Part shown: piece after piece, positions 30,831 through 44,040 of the stretch
How positions within the stretch are numbered: position 1 is the stretch's first letter
How the letters are laid out: each line of letters starts with the position of its first letter
Origin: Mesostigma viride
Lineage: Eukaryota > Streptophyta > Mesostigmatophyceae > Mesostigmatales > Mesostigmataceae
Assembly: GCA_009746045.1 (NCBI GenBank)
Contig: RPFO01001275.1
Span: 88,910 to 152,909, forward strand
Length of the DNA stretch: 64,000 nucleotides
Reading direction: 5' to 3'
Translations under genes and position numbers: made by a program
The notes under the pieces: generated by a model
Database searches by the model: none
What the model saw: the letters and a program-made list of their open reading frames with translations, nothing else
Told to the model about the DNA's origin: nothing

Positions 30831-32070
30831 TGTGTGTGCACAACAGGAGAAAGGGCAGAGACCCCCAGTCTCCTTCATGCCAAAGGCATGCCACAGCTGC
30901 ATTCGGGCGCGCTAGCTAAACGGACACGCTAACGATCCGGCATACTGTGGGTGCAATAAGACCCGTGTGAGCATATCATAACAAGGAGCGTGGGCAAGTA
31001 ATCTGATCGAAGCCAGGACGTAGCATGGCTGTACAAGGACAGGCGGTAATGGCAGGGCCACCGCCACCCTTTTCGCGATCCAAACCAGGCTCGAACCCCT
31101 TACATAATGTCCATGTTCCCAAGAAAAGTCCTTATTTTAGGACCAGTTTGAATTAAAAAATATATGTGCAAACATCAAATTTTGACCCTGGCATTTTTAC
31201 CACTGACAGATAACACACTTTTTGAATTTTGGACAAAAACCTGGGTTCAAATAATTACATTTAGTGCCTGAATGGACCCTGGCCCATGGCAGGCCTCAAA
31301 CCGCGAATTTGGTCAAAATGAGAATTTAGGACCAATAGGACCAATTAGTGTCAACGCATGACCATGCTATCCACACGGTCCCTTGAGCATCTTACAAGCG
31401 CTAGGGGACCCTACGAGGCCTTGGGATGGCGGGGCAGCGTATAACAAGGCCATACCCTGCTGTGGCTGCCTCTATATATACGCGTGCTTAACGGTGTCAC
31501 AGATGGTGCAGGTAATGCAATATACGGTTGCATGGTTGCTGAGGTTGCCCGGCTTGAACATGGCCCAACCCTTGCGGTAAACTTTCTCTAAGCATATGCC
31601 AAACCTTCTTTGACATCACGGACATGCTGGCCACCACCCAGCGATGAAAAAACATTGCATTTGCATTGCAACTAACACATGAATGCAGCCAAATCAAGTT
31701 ACAGAACAACGTTGTGCTAACATGCAACGCTTTGTGAGCGAATTCAGGGTGCATGTAACACGTAAACCATACTGTATATACTGTCTGAGAACACCCTGAA
31801 CGACTGCAGGCCATAGGACCATGGTTTATAACTAACACATGAGTAAAACTGCTCTTACGCATGTGTGTTTTAGCTGCAGCGGACGACGAAGATAGAGACG
31901 TAAAAAATTGTATGACGTAAACCAACTATGTGTGACAGTTATGTGCACAGAGAGCGTCCCCTCTTTTTAGGCATAGCTTACTGACTCAAAACACCACGAC
32001 AGCGTTGCCAGTTACACTCATGATCTAGGGCACCCCGGCACGTACCTGCTACTTACGTCGCCTCATTCCA
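30831..32070. other. No gene recognised
   Basis: Unique-looking sequence of mixed composition. 31160-31330 has long A/T-rich phrases. Short frames at 31383-31580 (+) and 31497-31925 (-) overlap each other and have no recognisable motif. Confidence 0.4.
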
Positions 32071-32071
32071 G

Positions 32072-32338
32072 ATGGTTGCAAAAAAGTCGCTGAAATCCGC
32101 AGCGAGGTCAGCTTTCCGAGAGCTGAGCGCACCAAAGCTGGCCAACCGGTTCGAAAATGATATAAACCACGCTTGTGCTGCGTTCTAGGTCCAAGAAATA
32201 CCGAAAGTGAAGACCTATAAGGTGCGCTCGCTGCCCAGCCTGAACGTCCCTAAAACATGGTCGACAATGGAAATCGGGCAAGAATATCACGGCCCAGGCG
32301 CTCCCATGTCAAATACTCCTTTTATAAACTCCAGACTA
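32072..32338 (+). pseudogene. Unrecognised ORF with one internal TAG
   Basis: ATG 32072 opens MVAKKSLKSAARSAFRELS, continues PKLANRFENDINHACAAF to a TAG at 32186, then in the same frame VQEIPKVKTYKVRSLPSLNV and WSTMEIGQEYHGPGAP to a TAA near 32338. Both sides look protein-like, so this may be a gene fragment with one nonsense mutation. CTCATTCCAG directly before the ATG could be a splice acceptor. Confidence 0.35.
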
Positions 32339-32679
32339 TAATCAAAATCGTCCACAAAAATTTCCTGGCTTGATTCGCACCACCATTGCTAATACACTAA
32401 CATGTTTGTGCCAAAATCGACCCTCCGCGAGCAGGCGATCTGCGACCCATTTGTGTTGTGCCGCTGTGCTACAGCGCTACACATAAAAACTTGCGCAGAA
32501 AATTTCACAGCCTTTAAGCATAACTAAAGACCTTTCGTTTTTGCTACTGGGCGCTCGAAATGATAAACGCACGTGAAAACGCCGGCCACGATTGTCAGGT
32601 CGCCATATCCACCTCAGATCATTCCCGCACCCACTTTTTCGCTCCAAAATCGGTTATATTTTTGGTCGAGGTACCTACT

Positions 32680-32815
32680 TTCCCGCCATTATACCCGGTA
32701 CCCGGGTACGGAATCCGGGTACCATGTGCCGGTACCACGGGTCGGGTACATCATGCCGGGTACGGTCCACATGGGGTACGGTCCATATAGTGACCCCCCC
32801 CCCCGGTACCTCGGT
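32680..32815 (+). repeat. Degenerate GGGTACSG tandem repeat
   Basis: Recurrent GGTACC, CGGGTACGG and ATGGGGTACGGTCC words at irregular spacing, ending in a C11 run. No coding. Confidence 0.55.
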
Positions 32816-32914
32816 TATAGTAAATTGGTCCTAAATTTAGGACAAAGTCCTAAATTAAGGACCGTGGGAGGCTTAACAATAAGAGCGGTAAAGCGCGCAC
32901 GTGCCTGGTGCATG

Positions 32915-33060
32915 GTCGATCAACATGCACCACGACAATAATGAACAGATATATGGCCGGGGACAGGACACAACCTTGCCACACCCCGTTGTGAAGGGGG
33001 AATGGTGGCAGGCCCGGGCGGTGCCGGCCTAAGTTCCGCAATCCGCAGTCCGCGTGCACT
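32915..33060 (-). pseudogene. LINE reverse transcriptase fragment (motif B)
   Basis: Reading downward: PPFPLHNGVWQGCVLSPAIY, matching the GV.QGC.LSP motif B of LINE RTs, followed by hydrophobic residues. It probably comes from the same lineage as the YADD fragment at 30316-30757. Flanks give no further RT. Confidence 0.6.
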
Positions 33061-33689
33061 CCTGCCTGTGAACCCTCATACTGATTAACTAATCAATTAG
33101 GAATATTAGGAACATGACTCCGTTGGGAGTACATGTAGCACATATCCCTGAGAACGGGCATATGAAGTGAGACAACTATATATGGCCTTTAATACATTCT
33201 GGGCTACTTCCTGCAAGGGTAGGGTGTAAACTAGTACACCTGCTCTGGGTGCACCAAGGGCACCTGCACCACAATGCCAGAGTGTGGCCATATACGCGAT
33301 ACGCGTCGTACGCGCGCGCCGGGCCCAGGTGTATAATGTATAATACGCTGTGTATAATATATTATACGCTGATCGTACGCAAACTGTTGAAAACCCCTTT
33401 TTTGGCATGGTAATTTTTGAGGGGTTTTCAAACATTACGAGCAACCAACCATGGTCTGCTGGTGTTTTTGCCATACCTTTTGCCTATACATGACATATAT
33501 ATAGCATGACCTTGGCGTTGCTGGCCATCACTACCTAGAAATACAAGCATAGTTTCTAACGCGGTCTTACTTGATAGTTTCTCTTCAAAATCGAGACAAC
33601 ATGCAACTAAGTATTAATACCAGTATCAATTCACAACTCTGACACTGGAAAGGATAATAAATTTGTAGAACTCAAGATATGCATGCACT

Positions 33690-34207
33690 ATACATTGCCC
33701 CGAGGTGTCGATGACCGCATTGAAGGGCGTCGATGGCATTGATTAAGGCGCAAATGAATGCCTTGCACAGCTCATCGTCCAGCTGCTCTTTGCTGAGCCC
33801 ATAAGCTCCGGGCAAATTACCGTTGGTGGATGGGCCCTTTGATGATCCGCTTGGCCCAGCCGCCCCGAGGTGTAATTGCTGGCATGAGCGGACACCCAAT
33901 TAGAGGTGTCGGTTTCTACAACGTCGGCAAGCCTGTCATTAAGTGCCGCCCGCACATCAGCCTGCTTCTTGGCGTCACTAGTCGCCTTCCTCTTCGTGGT
34001 ATTGCTTTCCTTCTCCGCCTGCTCGATCAGCAGCCTGTAACGGAGTACTCCATCATCCATGTAGTAGTTATTTGTCTGCTGACCATTCTTGACGGGATGC
34101 GCTCTTTGCTAACGAATGTCCAGACAGTTTCGGATGCGGCCTCTTCTTCATCGGGCCGCACATCATCATCGTGTTCCATTGACTCCTCGATCATTCGTGT
34201 CAGCCAT
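33690..34207 (-). pseudogene. hAT-2 transposase-derived ORF, broken
   Basis: The homologue of the hAT-1 ORF. The start (34207) is followed by a 4-bp insertion relative to hAT-1 (AATGATCGAGGAGTC against AATGAGGAGTC) that shifts the frame. The middle reads VDDGVLRYRLLIEQAEKES and RKATSDAKKQADVRAAL as in hAT-1. CKAFICALINAIDAL is in frame here, which supports the hAT motif reading. Confidence 0.55.
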
Positions 34208-34342
34208 GCCTGGATGTCGATATGCTACGATATAGGTGCCAGGCGACCACGACGTTGCATGCTGGCACACATTGTCACCTTCTTGATGATGAATCTTCAG
34301 CCTTCCCTCCTTCGCATTCCCGCCTTCGATCCCAAGTCACAA

Positions 34343-34749
<407 letters not shown>

Positions 34750-35558
34750 CCCACGCGCCGCACAAGTCACAATGAATGCGCTATAGTGCATTATACACTA
34801 GCTAGCTCATCACGCAATTTTTTGTTCCTACTACAGGTCGGCGCGCCACAGTCTAGGCAAGCAACGCAGGCTGTAAAATGATGCCAAAACCCACCTCGTA
34901 AGCCAAAAATACGCCTAAAATACGCGATATGCAAGAAAATACGCAAGAATACGCGGCGCGTATGTAAGTACCCCATTTTCGTACAGGCCGCTCGCGTATC
35001 GCGAATTATACGCATCATACAGCATACAATATGCCGTATGGCCACACACTGCACCAATGTGCTGTCTCAGAGCTCAATGCTCGCTTGGCTCGGCATGGGG
35101 TGGAAGATCATCATGGCTAGACAACGGCTAGAGCGTGGCATCTCAGCAGAGAGCAGCTCTCTGCGTGGGCACAGCATAGCTAAATGAATCTAGGCATCAT
35201 CTGGTGTGTGGCACATTATAGGCACACATGTACATGGTTATAATAATGCTAAGGCATCAGCTGGGAGGGAGCCCATATATGTACTAGGCGTACATGTACA
35301 TGGCAAGGCCACGGCTTGTATTCTACACTACTAGTACTGCTGTATTCCCCTAAGCTGCATGGGCTGTCCGCGTTGGCAAATTAATACGTGTACGGGGTAC
35401 AATACGCGGACCTAAAATACGCGTATTATACGTGGGGGGTGTAAAATACGGGGCGGTATAATACGCGACAGTTTTTGTGGTCCAATTGTCAGTCACCCAA
35501 TTAGCACGCTCTTTGATGATGGTCATGCAGTTATTGCAACTGAAATTTGGTGTATATA

Positions 35559-35769
35559 TGACTCGGGCCATTGCTGACATCATGCTCCGCCGTACGCGGG
35601 CTGATTTTGCGGTGCAGCAGGGCTATTAGGTTCCTCCCGTTAGGCGTTTCCATTGGTCTTATCGTAGTATAGAGCTTTGACATGGCTCTGTATATAGGTT
35701 TATAGCTGGGCGTTTGCTTTGGTTTGAGTGATTTCACTCTGCTGTAAGTAATTATATTTTTAATATATA
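35559..35769 (+). mobile_element. RLE element A 3' fragment, plus orientation
   Basis: The last 28 or so codons (TRAIADIMLRRTRADFAVQQ) and the 3' UTR of subfamily A, 5'-truncated at 35559 next to TGTATATAT. It meets the next copy tail-to-tail at about 35770. Confidence 0.85.
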
Positions 35770-36346
35770 TATTTTAAAAATATAATTACTTACAGCAGAG
35801 TGAAATCACTCAAACCAAAGCAAACGCCCAGCTATAAACCTATATACAGAGCCATGTCAAAGCTCTATACTACGATAAGACCAATGGAAACGCCTAACAG
35901 GAGGAACCTAATAGCCCTGCTGCACCGCAAAATCAGCCCGCGTACGGCGGAGCATGATGTCAGCCATGGCCCGAGTCAGCGCCACCGACAAGCGCTGACG
36001 CCAATATGACGTCCAGGTCCGCGCCGACCATGGGGCCCGCTGGCCCTCCAGGTCCAGCCGGTCCTCCCGGAGCCGGCAACACTCCTTGAAGAAGGCGGAG
36101 GTCAGGGGCCCCATGGCCCCAAACTCCTCCAGGACAAAGGGCACCACACGATGGTGCCCGACGTCGCCGTAGGCCAGGAGCTTGGCCCGCTCCGCCCGGT
36201 CCGCCGTGTAACCTGCCGTGAGGGAGGCCCCAGCCACGTGGCTAAGAGCCAAGGGCCGCGCCACCGAAACGTCAATAAGCAGATGCCGGCCACCCCCCTC
36301 AAAGTCCAGCACCACGATGTCAGGCCGGTGGTTGGGGGAATAGAAG
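35770..36346 (-). mobile_element. RLE element A 3' fragment, minus orientation
   Basis: About 570 bp, nearly identical to 8427-9005, ending within the RLE nuclease codons at 36346. The right junction is GGAATAATATATAT. The 35908-36315 frame encodes the C-terminal region including LLIDVSVARP. Confidence 0.85.
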
Positions 36347-36365
36347 GGAATAATATATATGGGAG

Positions 36366-36540
36366 AATAATATATATTAAAAATATAATTACTTACAGCA
36401 GAGTGAAATCACTCAAACCAAAGCAAACGCCCAGCTATAAACCTATATACAGAGCCATGTCAAAGCTCTATACTACGATAAGACCAATGGAAACGCCTAA
36501 CGGGAGGAACCTAATAGCCCTGCTGCACCGCAAAATCAGC
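36366..36540 (-). mobile_element. RLE element A 3' fragment, third copy
   Basis: A 175-bp piece, essentially only the 3' UTR, bounded by GAATAATATATATT on the left and CATATATATATATAG on the right. The last codons are cut off at AAAATCAGC. Confidence 0.85.
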
Positions 36541-36720
36541 CATATATATATATAGAATAATATATATATGCTTACTTATTAACATCATCCATTTGTGCCC
36601 TGCAATCCTATCTGATTATGATTTGTTAAATTCAGGGGGGAGCAGGCTGCAACGGGATTCAATTGTAAGGAAAGCCATCCACTATATAATGCATGAGAGG
36701 ATATTAGACACAATTAAGGA

Positions 36721-37840
36721 CCATGCTCTCAAGGATCCCACAACAAGCTCCATACACATACACACATGTGCACACAGTTTGTCTCCTTGACATGTGCACA
36801 CACATTCATCATGCATTGACAAAATGCACAACAGCACCCCGGCCGCCATGCATGGAGATCAACTCCACGTTGGCCCTGGGCATGCAATTATTTAAGCCAG
36901 CATGACCATGCTTTCTTAACGGCAGCGCATGCAGCCCTTGTTCTCACTACCGTAGTGGTCAAAATCACTTTGCGTCTAACTACTCCCCAATCCCATTTAC
37001 ATTTGGTGGATCCCACTACACCAAAATGGTTTTTTATGAAATTGTGGATTTTGCTTGTGTTGTGGCTTATTATCATTTGGGAACATACAACAACCCCCCA
37101 GCCACCCACCCCCACCCCACCCAAGGACCTAGCATGCCCCCACTGCCCCCCCCCCCCCCCATCACCCAGGCATGCAGGCACCTAGGCACCCAGGCAGGGT
37201 CCAGGCACCAAGGGTAACTTGCATCTATACTGACTTACTATCATGTGGGAACATATAAATCCCCCCTCCAAGCCCACCCCCTTTGGACCCCCCCCCCCCC
37301 CAGGCCCCAGGCACCCAGGCACCCAGGCACCCAAGCACCAAGGGTGGATCATGCATATATTGATCATGATGGATTATTATCATGTTCATGTTATCATGCA
37401 AGCAACTAGTAAAGTGCCATGAGTGTACCACCACACTGGTGGGAGCTGGTCCATTACAGCGGCAAAATAGGTGAACCGTGTCTATCTTTAAAATATTCCT
37501 GAGCACTGAATATTCCTGCTTATTGGATAGCTTGTGTGGCTTTACTTTATGTGGAAGATACATGAGGCGTATTTCTCACTGCTGAGCCAAGCGGCAACCA
37601 CTACAAGGGGTGCCGGCAGCTGGCCCCCTAGACCAAAGCACAGAAAAATTGCTGCCGGCTAGCATTTCTTTGCCAGCACTCAAGGTAGGGCCACTTTGAA
37701 CAGAGTTTGAAGTGTGCAAAACCTCATCCATAACTCAAGAAGCTCCAGCAACTGACATGTGATGAAAAAATCTCATGACTATGCCTTCAAGAACGATAAC
37801 CGGGAAAGTGTTCATCGACGTAGGCGGACGAAATGCGTCC
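36721..37840. other. No gene; imperfect tandem duplication with C runs
   Basis: 37068-37215 and 37232-37345 are related blocks (TATCAT.TGGGAACATA, C-rich run, AGGCACC repeated, CAAGGGT). C homopolymers of 15 and 14 lie at 37146 and 37288. The rest (36721-37060, 37350-37840) has no recognised gene. Confidence 0.5.
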
Positions 37841-37841
37841 C

Positions 37842-38765
37842 TCAAGTGTTCTTGCGCAGGCTGGACCGGGTGGCCACCGCGCGCATAGGTGGCGCGCGCT
37901 TCTTAGACAGCGGCGGCGTAACACCCCTGCGTGCATCCTCCTCCAGCTCCTCCTCCTCCTCCAGCTCCTCCTCCTCCTCCTCGTAACCATGCGTGTACGC
38001 CAACTGCTGCGTGGGAAGTTGCTGTTGGGGATATGGCTGGGGATGGCGGGGCCGGGGATACTGCCGAGGCTTCCCCGCGCTGGGCAGTTTAGCGGGCCCA
38101 GCTGCAGGAGGGTAGGCCGCTGCCGCCGGCCACGTTGGCACTTGCACCGACATCATCGTGTTCTAGTTGGCTTGAACATGCTGGATCTGCCACTCAAGCG
38201 CTGCGATCTTTCTGCCCTGATCTTCCACGGTTTCTTGTGCTGCAGCCAGGTCTTTCAAAGGTGTTGAACTCCGGCGGGAGCTGCTCAAGGCGCTGCTGCA
38301 GCCGGCTGCAGCTTCTTGACCTCTGCCGTCACAGTTTCCGTCACAATCTTCTTCTCGTCTGATTTTGCGCCATTGACTGCCCTGGAACAGCCGGAGACTT
38401 GCTTCGCCATAGTGGTCAGCCGCTGCTCCACGGAAGTCTTCCCAAATGCTTCCACCTTTTCGCCATGCTGCTTGACCTTTGCCTCGAGACAGGCCACGGT
38501 GGCGTGCACTGCGTCCCGGGAGGCTGCCCCCCCCAGCGCACCCCCCCGAGGCTGCCCCCCCAAGCGCCCCCCCGGTCATCCTACTCGTCTCCCGTGGTGT
38601 GGTTGAGGTATTCTTGGCACGCTTGCCCTTCAGAAGCGGGGACTGGGCGGCATCAGGGTCCGCCTCATCATCTTCATCCGACTCCACGTATGCCCACACG
38701 TCCTTGTCGGGGATACGAGATCTGGACAGAGACGGCGCTGGTTCGGGGACTGTAATAATAAGCAC
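37842..38765 (-). pseudogene. Decayed coiled-coil protein, Pro/Gln- and Glu-rich
   Basis: Reading downward from 38765: an acidic segment (VWAYVESDEDDEADPD), LLKGKRAKNTS, then a shift at a C8 run (about 38525-38560) into DAVHATVACLEAKVKQHGEK and VEQRLTTMAKQVSG, a coiled coil. After another shift, DLAAAQETVEDQGRKIAALE ends in a TAG at 38163-38165; the same frame continues MMSVQVPTWPAAAAYPP, a Pro/Gln-rich region, and a poly-Glu run to 37842. Restoring these breaks would give about 300 residues. It could be an ORF1-like protein of a third retroelement family or a host nuclear protein; neither is established. Confidence 0.4.
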
Positions 38766-38930
38766 GTGACTGCGTCACGTGGGTGCCAATACAGAGTAAA
38801 GGAACCTTCAACCCTACATACACAAAGAGAAGGCGGGAGGGCGCCCTAGCTTCTCTCACTGCCGCAAGGCCACAGAGCGCCCTCTCCACAGGATGGTGCC
38901 GGGGCGCAACACAGTGGGTGCAATACAACC
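38757..38930 (+). repeat. Interspersed repeat with CACGTGAC palindrome
   Basis: Relative of 22655-22830. It begins at GCACGTGACTGCGTCACGTG and runs through CCCTAGCTTCTCTCACTGCC. Confidence 0.65.
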
Positions 38931-39548
38931 AATGCAATACCATAGGTAGGCTGACGCATAGCTTATGCTACAAAGGTGAGGTGGGCTCAAGACGTCGGCT
39001 AAGGCGCAAGCTGATGGCCACAAGGCCTGCCAGAGCTAATTGAAGATACTATAACGATGTGCGCTATAATAATCGTAATATAATCATTTCAAGTGCTGTC
39101 TAAGCTATCCCATAATCGATTGCCCCCAGGTAGACAACTAGCTTGAGTGCTCTATCCCGGGGGAGCCCGGGGGGGCTTCCACAGTTTCTTGTTGACATAA
39201 AGGTCCCCGCCCCGCCAGTACACTTGGGGCTTCTCGGGGTTGGTCTTCTGGCGGATTTAGTCGGGGACTGTAACCATGCACCTGCAATATATGAAGACGA
39301 AGGGCAGCAAAAAGAAAAGGGATATTTAAACTACTAGTCAGCTACAGACCAGACATGCATGTCTACTATAGGAAATGTAATGATGAAAAGCAAGCCGGCG
39401 CCCAAAGAGAAATACAGCAAGGAAGCAACATGCATAACGCAACGCGCCAAGGCAGCCCCCCCCCCCCCCCCCCCCCAAGACAATGGTTTGATAAGCTATT
39501 AAAGCCAATGCAAGCAAGGACAATGAATAAAATTGGCAGCGTGACGCG
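38931..39548 (-). repeat. ORF1 CTD fragment of HALF subfamily 2 and flank
   Basis: 39178-39262 on the minus strand encodes RKTNPEKPQVYWRGGDLYVN, the terminal ORF1 motif in the subfamily-2 version seen at 12095-12155. The remaining sequence to 39548 has no gene; C18 lies at 39459-39476. Confidence 0.5.
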
Positions 39549-39550
39549 AC

Positions 39551-40511
39551 AGTACAACAGGATCGGTTGACCCCTTCAGAATCTCAGCTGCTGAGCGGCG
39601 TTTCCCGTGATGTCCCATTTCGTCACAATTTCGTCTGCAATTTCACAAAATCCATGGTACAAGAAAGCATAGAATGCAAGCACTATTTCGATACCTTAGG
39701 TCCAATTTATTTGTCTAAATTCTGGCTCATCATCAGCCTTACTTTGATGTAACAAGTAACTACGCAAGCTAACAAAAATTCCGTCAATGGCGCAAAACTG
39801 CAAGGTAGATTCTAATAATTTAACTGCGGAATGCCGACCCTGTTACCATCTAACTTCGTTTCACAAGGTATCGGTATGAAATACACGTTTCCCACTACGA
39901 ACTGCCCACTAGACACCAATGAACTAACCGTGGCTTCTCCAGCGTGCCTGCGTGCATTTTCTGTCGGGTACTAGCCTATTTTCATGGCAGCGTGCATCGT
40001 CCTCGCTGCCTGTCACGGCGCGCCGCGTCAGGAACGCGCCAAGTCAGCGAGGACGATGCACGCTGCCAACAATTAGATGAAATTAGGTGAGTCCCGACCA
40101 GCAAACGCAGGCATGCGCGTGGAAAAAGCCACGGTGAGTTCATAGGTGTCTAGTCGGCAGTTCGTACTGGGAAACGTGTATTTCATACCGATACCTTGTG
40201 AAACGAAGCTAGATGGTAACAGGGTCGGCATTCCGCAGTTAAATTATTAGAATCTACCTTGCAGTTTTGCGCCATTGACGGAACTTTTGTTAGCTTGCGT
40301 AGTTACTCGTTACAACAAAATAAGGCTGATGATGAGCCAGAATTTAGACAAATAAATTGGACCTAAGGTATCGAAATAGTGCTTGCATTCTATGCTTTCT
40401 TGTACCATGGCTTCTGTGAAATTGCAGACGAAATTGCGACGAAATGGGACATCACGTGAAACGCCGCTCAGCAGCTGAGATTCTGAAGGAGTCAGCCGAT
40501 CCTGTTGTACT
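39551..40511. mobile_element. Foldback: 961-bp imperfect palindrome
   Basis: The two arms (39551-about 40008 and about 40049-40511) are inverted copies with a few percent differences and some indels, centred near 40031. The centre has GCAGCGTGCATCGTCCTCGC against its complement, around a CGGCGCGCCG core. Outer ends are AGTACAACAGGATCGG. No convincing target duplication flanks it. Both arms encode the same short peptide (LLSGVSRDVPFR ... MVQESIECKHYF), so a gene piece may lie within the repeated sequence. Confidence 0.75.
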
Positions 40512-40746
40512 TGCTCGAGACGCCGGCGCCCGCTGGAAATGTGGCAAGACAGATGCTGGCTACTGTGCGGGCATGACTGTTCCAGAGCTGCGGGGGCTGC
40601 GCACAAGGTTTTCGATGATGCGCCTTGCTGACCAGAAGGAGGAGATCAAGGCGGAACTCCGACATGGTGGCATAAGGCGTGCAACGGCAAAGCCCTGGTT
40701 GATGTGTAGGTATGATGGTGTCTACTGTCTAGTGGCCAGTTCTTGA
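40444..40746 (+). CDS. Hypothetical ORF overlapping the right foldback arm
   Basis: A 100-codon frame starting in the foldback arm. The part beyond the arm (40512-40746) reads GARWKCGKTDAGYCAGMTVP, GLRTRFSMMRLADQKEEIKA and ELRHGGIRRA, which is protein-like. The start within the repeat suggests a chance or fused beginning. I do not recognise it. Confidence 0.3.
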   Translation: MGHHVKRRSAAEILKESADPVVLARDAGARWKCGKTDAGYCAGMTVPELRGLRTRFSMMRLADQKEEIKAELRHGGIRRATAKPWLMCRYDGVYCLVASS

Positions 40747-41240
40747 GGGGAAAGGCGGCTTTTCTGTCAGTTCAGTGCTGGGTGAACTTTTACGGTGACA
40801 GGGGCGGCATCTCGATCGTATTTATTTGACAACAGCTGTCAGATTTTGCACGTTCTAGACTTCGCGAGGCGCAAATGGTCACGTTTTAACAATGCCAAAG
40901 GATTTCAGTGCATTCTAGTGCTAGACGAAGCTACGGTAAACGAATGGGGACTTTTGCCCAAGGTTATGTTCTGATTTGAGTGGGTCTTGCAATGCCTGTC
41001 TGCATGCTTGATTTTTCTGATTGCCTTAACCCTAGACCCTTATTCCTAAATAATTTGTTCATGGCGTGCTGTGCTGCAGTGAGTCAGTTCGTTTTACCTG
41101 CCATCTTATTGTAATCGAGGGCAAGGTGGCAGCTCTAGGCTATTACGACATTGCATGATACTTTCCAGAGCAACGTGTACGTATGATCGGTAACTGCTGC
41201 TCGGTACAGTAACTGAGATTGGTGGGAGGGAAGGTAGGGG
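40747..41240. other. No gene recognised
   Basis: Single-copy-looking sequence without motif, leading into the satellite. TTTGCCCAAGGTTATG at 40951 is weakly like 22114. Confidence 0.4.
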
Positions 41241-41267
41241 CCTACCATGGGGTGGGCTGGGCTGTGA

Positions 41268-42512
41268 GGGCTGGCCTGGCCTGGCCTGGCCTGGCCTGGC
41301 CTGGCCTGGCCTGGCCTGGCCTGGCCTGGCTGTATGGCCTGGCCTGGCCTGGCGTGGCCTGGCATGGCATGGAATGGCCTGGCATGGCAGGGCAGGGCAG
41401 GGCAGGGCAGGGCAGGGCAGGGCAGGGCAGGGCAGGGCAGGGCAGGGCAGGGCAGGGCAGGGCAGGGCAGGGCAGGGCAGGGCAGGGCAGGGCTGGGCTC
41501 GGCTGGGCTGGGCTGGGCTGGGCTTTCAGGGCTGGGCTGGGCTGGGCTGGTTGGGCTGGGCTTTCAGGGCTGGGCTGGGCTGGGCTGGGCTTTCAGGGCT
41601 GGGCTTTCAAGGCTGGGCTGGGCTGGGCTGGGCTGGGCTGGGCTGGGCTGGGCTGGGCTGGGCTGGGCTGGGCTGGGCTGGGCTGGGCTGGGCTGGGCTG
41701 GGCTGGGCTGGGCTGGGCTGGGCTGGGCTGGGCTGGGCAGGGCAGGGCAGGGCAGGGTCGCGCAGGGCAGGGCGGGGCGGGGCCGTGGCGGGCGGGGCCG
41801 GGCCGGGCCGGGCGGGCGGGGCGGGGCGGGGCGGGGGGGGGCGGGGCGGGGCGGGGCAGGGCTGGGCTCGGCTGGGCCGGCTGGGCTCGGCTGGGCTGGG
41901 CTTTCAGGGCTGGGCTGGGCTGGGCTGGGCTGGGCTGGGCTGGGCTGGGTTGGGCTGGGCAGGGCAGGGCAGGGCAGGGCAGGGCAGGGCAGGGCAGGGC
42001 AGGGCAGGGCAGGGCTGGGCTGGTTGGCTGGGCTTTCAGGGCTGGGCTGGGCTGGGCTGGGCTGGGCTGGGCCGGGCCGGGCTGGGCTGGGCTGGGCTGG
42101 GCTGGGCTGGGCTGGGCTGGGCTGGGCTGGGCTGGGCTGGGCTGGGCTGGGCTGGGCTGGGCTGGGCTGGGCTGGGCTGGGCTGGGCTGGGCTGGGCTGG
42201 GCTGGGCTGGGCTGGGCTGGGCCGGGCTGGGCTGGGCAGGGCTGGGCACGGCTGGGCAGGGCAGGGCAGGGCAGGGCAGGGCTGGGCCGGCTGGGCTGGG
42301 CTGGGCTGGGCTGGGCTGGGCTGGGCTGGGCTGGGCTGGGCTGGGCTGGGCTGGGCTGGGCTGGGCTGGGCTGGGCTGGGCTGGGCTGGGCTGGGCTGGG
42401 CTGGGCTGGGCTGGGCTGGGCTGGGCTGGGCTGGGCCGGGCTGGGTTGGGCTGGGCTGGGCTGGGCTGGGCTAGGCCGGGCTGGGCCGGGCTGGGCTGGG
42501 CTGCAGGGCTAG
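41268..42512 (+). repeat. Pentanucleotide satellite GGCCT, GGGCA and GGGCT
   Basis: Successive blocks of GGCCT (41270-41370), GGGCA (41386-41490), GGGCT (41490-41740), mixed GGGCA/GGGGC (41740-41870), and again GGGCA and long GGGCT blocks to 42500. CTTTCAGGGCTGGG appears repeatedly as an interruption. Pentamers lack stop codons in most frames, hence the long spurious ORFs. Confidence 0.95.
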
Positions 42513-42524
42513 CAGCAGCTCAAC

Positions 42525-43935
<1,411 letters not shown>

Positions 43936-44040
43936 GGCTGGTATGTTCGGCGGCTGATATAGTGTCTGTGACGGTAAGGACGGGGGGAGGCCCCGAGATT
44001 CGAGCAGACATGAGGCGCAGGGCTCGGGGGGGGTGCCAGC

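Larger units (their letters stand above)
35385..36720 (+). repeat. hAT-like repeat hosting a cluster of RLE elements
   Basis: 35385-35558 and 36570-36720 together match 13610-13935 continuously. Three RLE 3' fragments lie between them. The uninterrupted copy reads TTGGTGTATATGCTTA at 13767, giving the empty target site. Confidence 0.75.

Noticed and set aside
31075..31110. Possible tRNA B-box on the minus strand (GGTTCGAGCC)
   Set aside because: No acceptor stem or A-box could be found around it.
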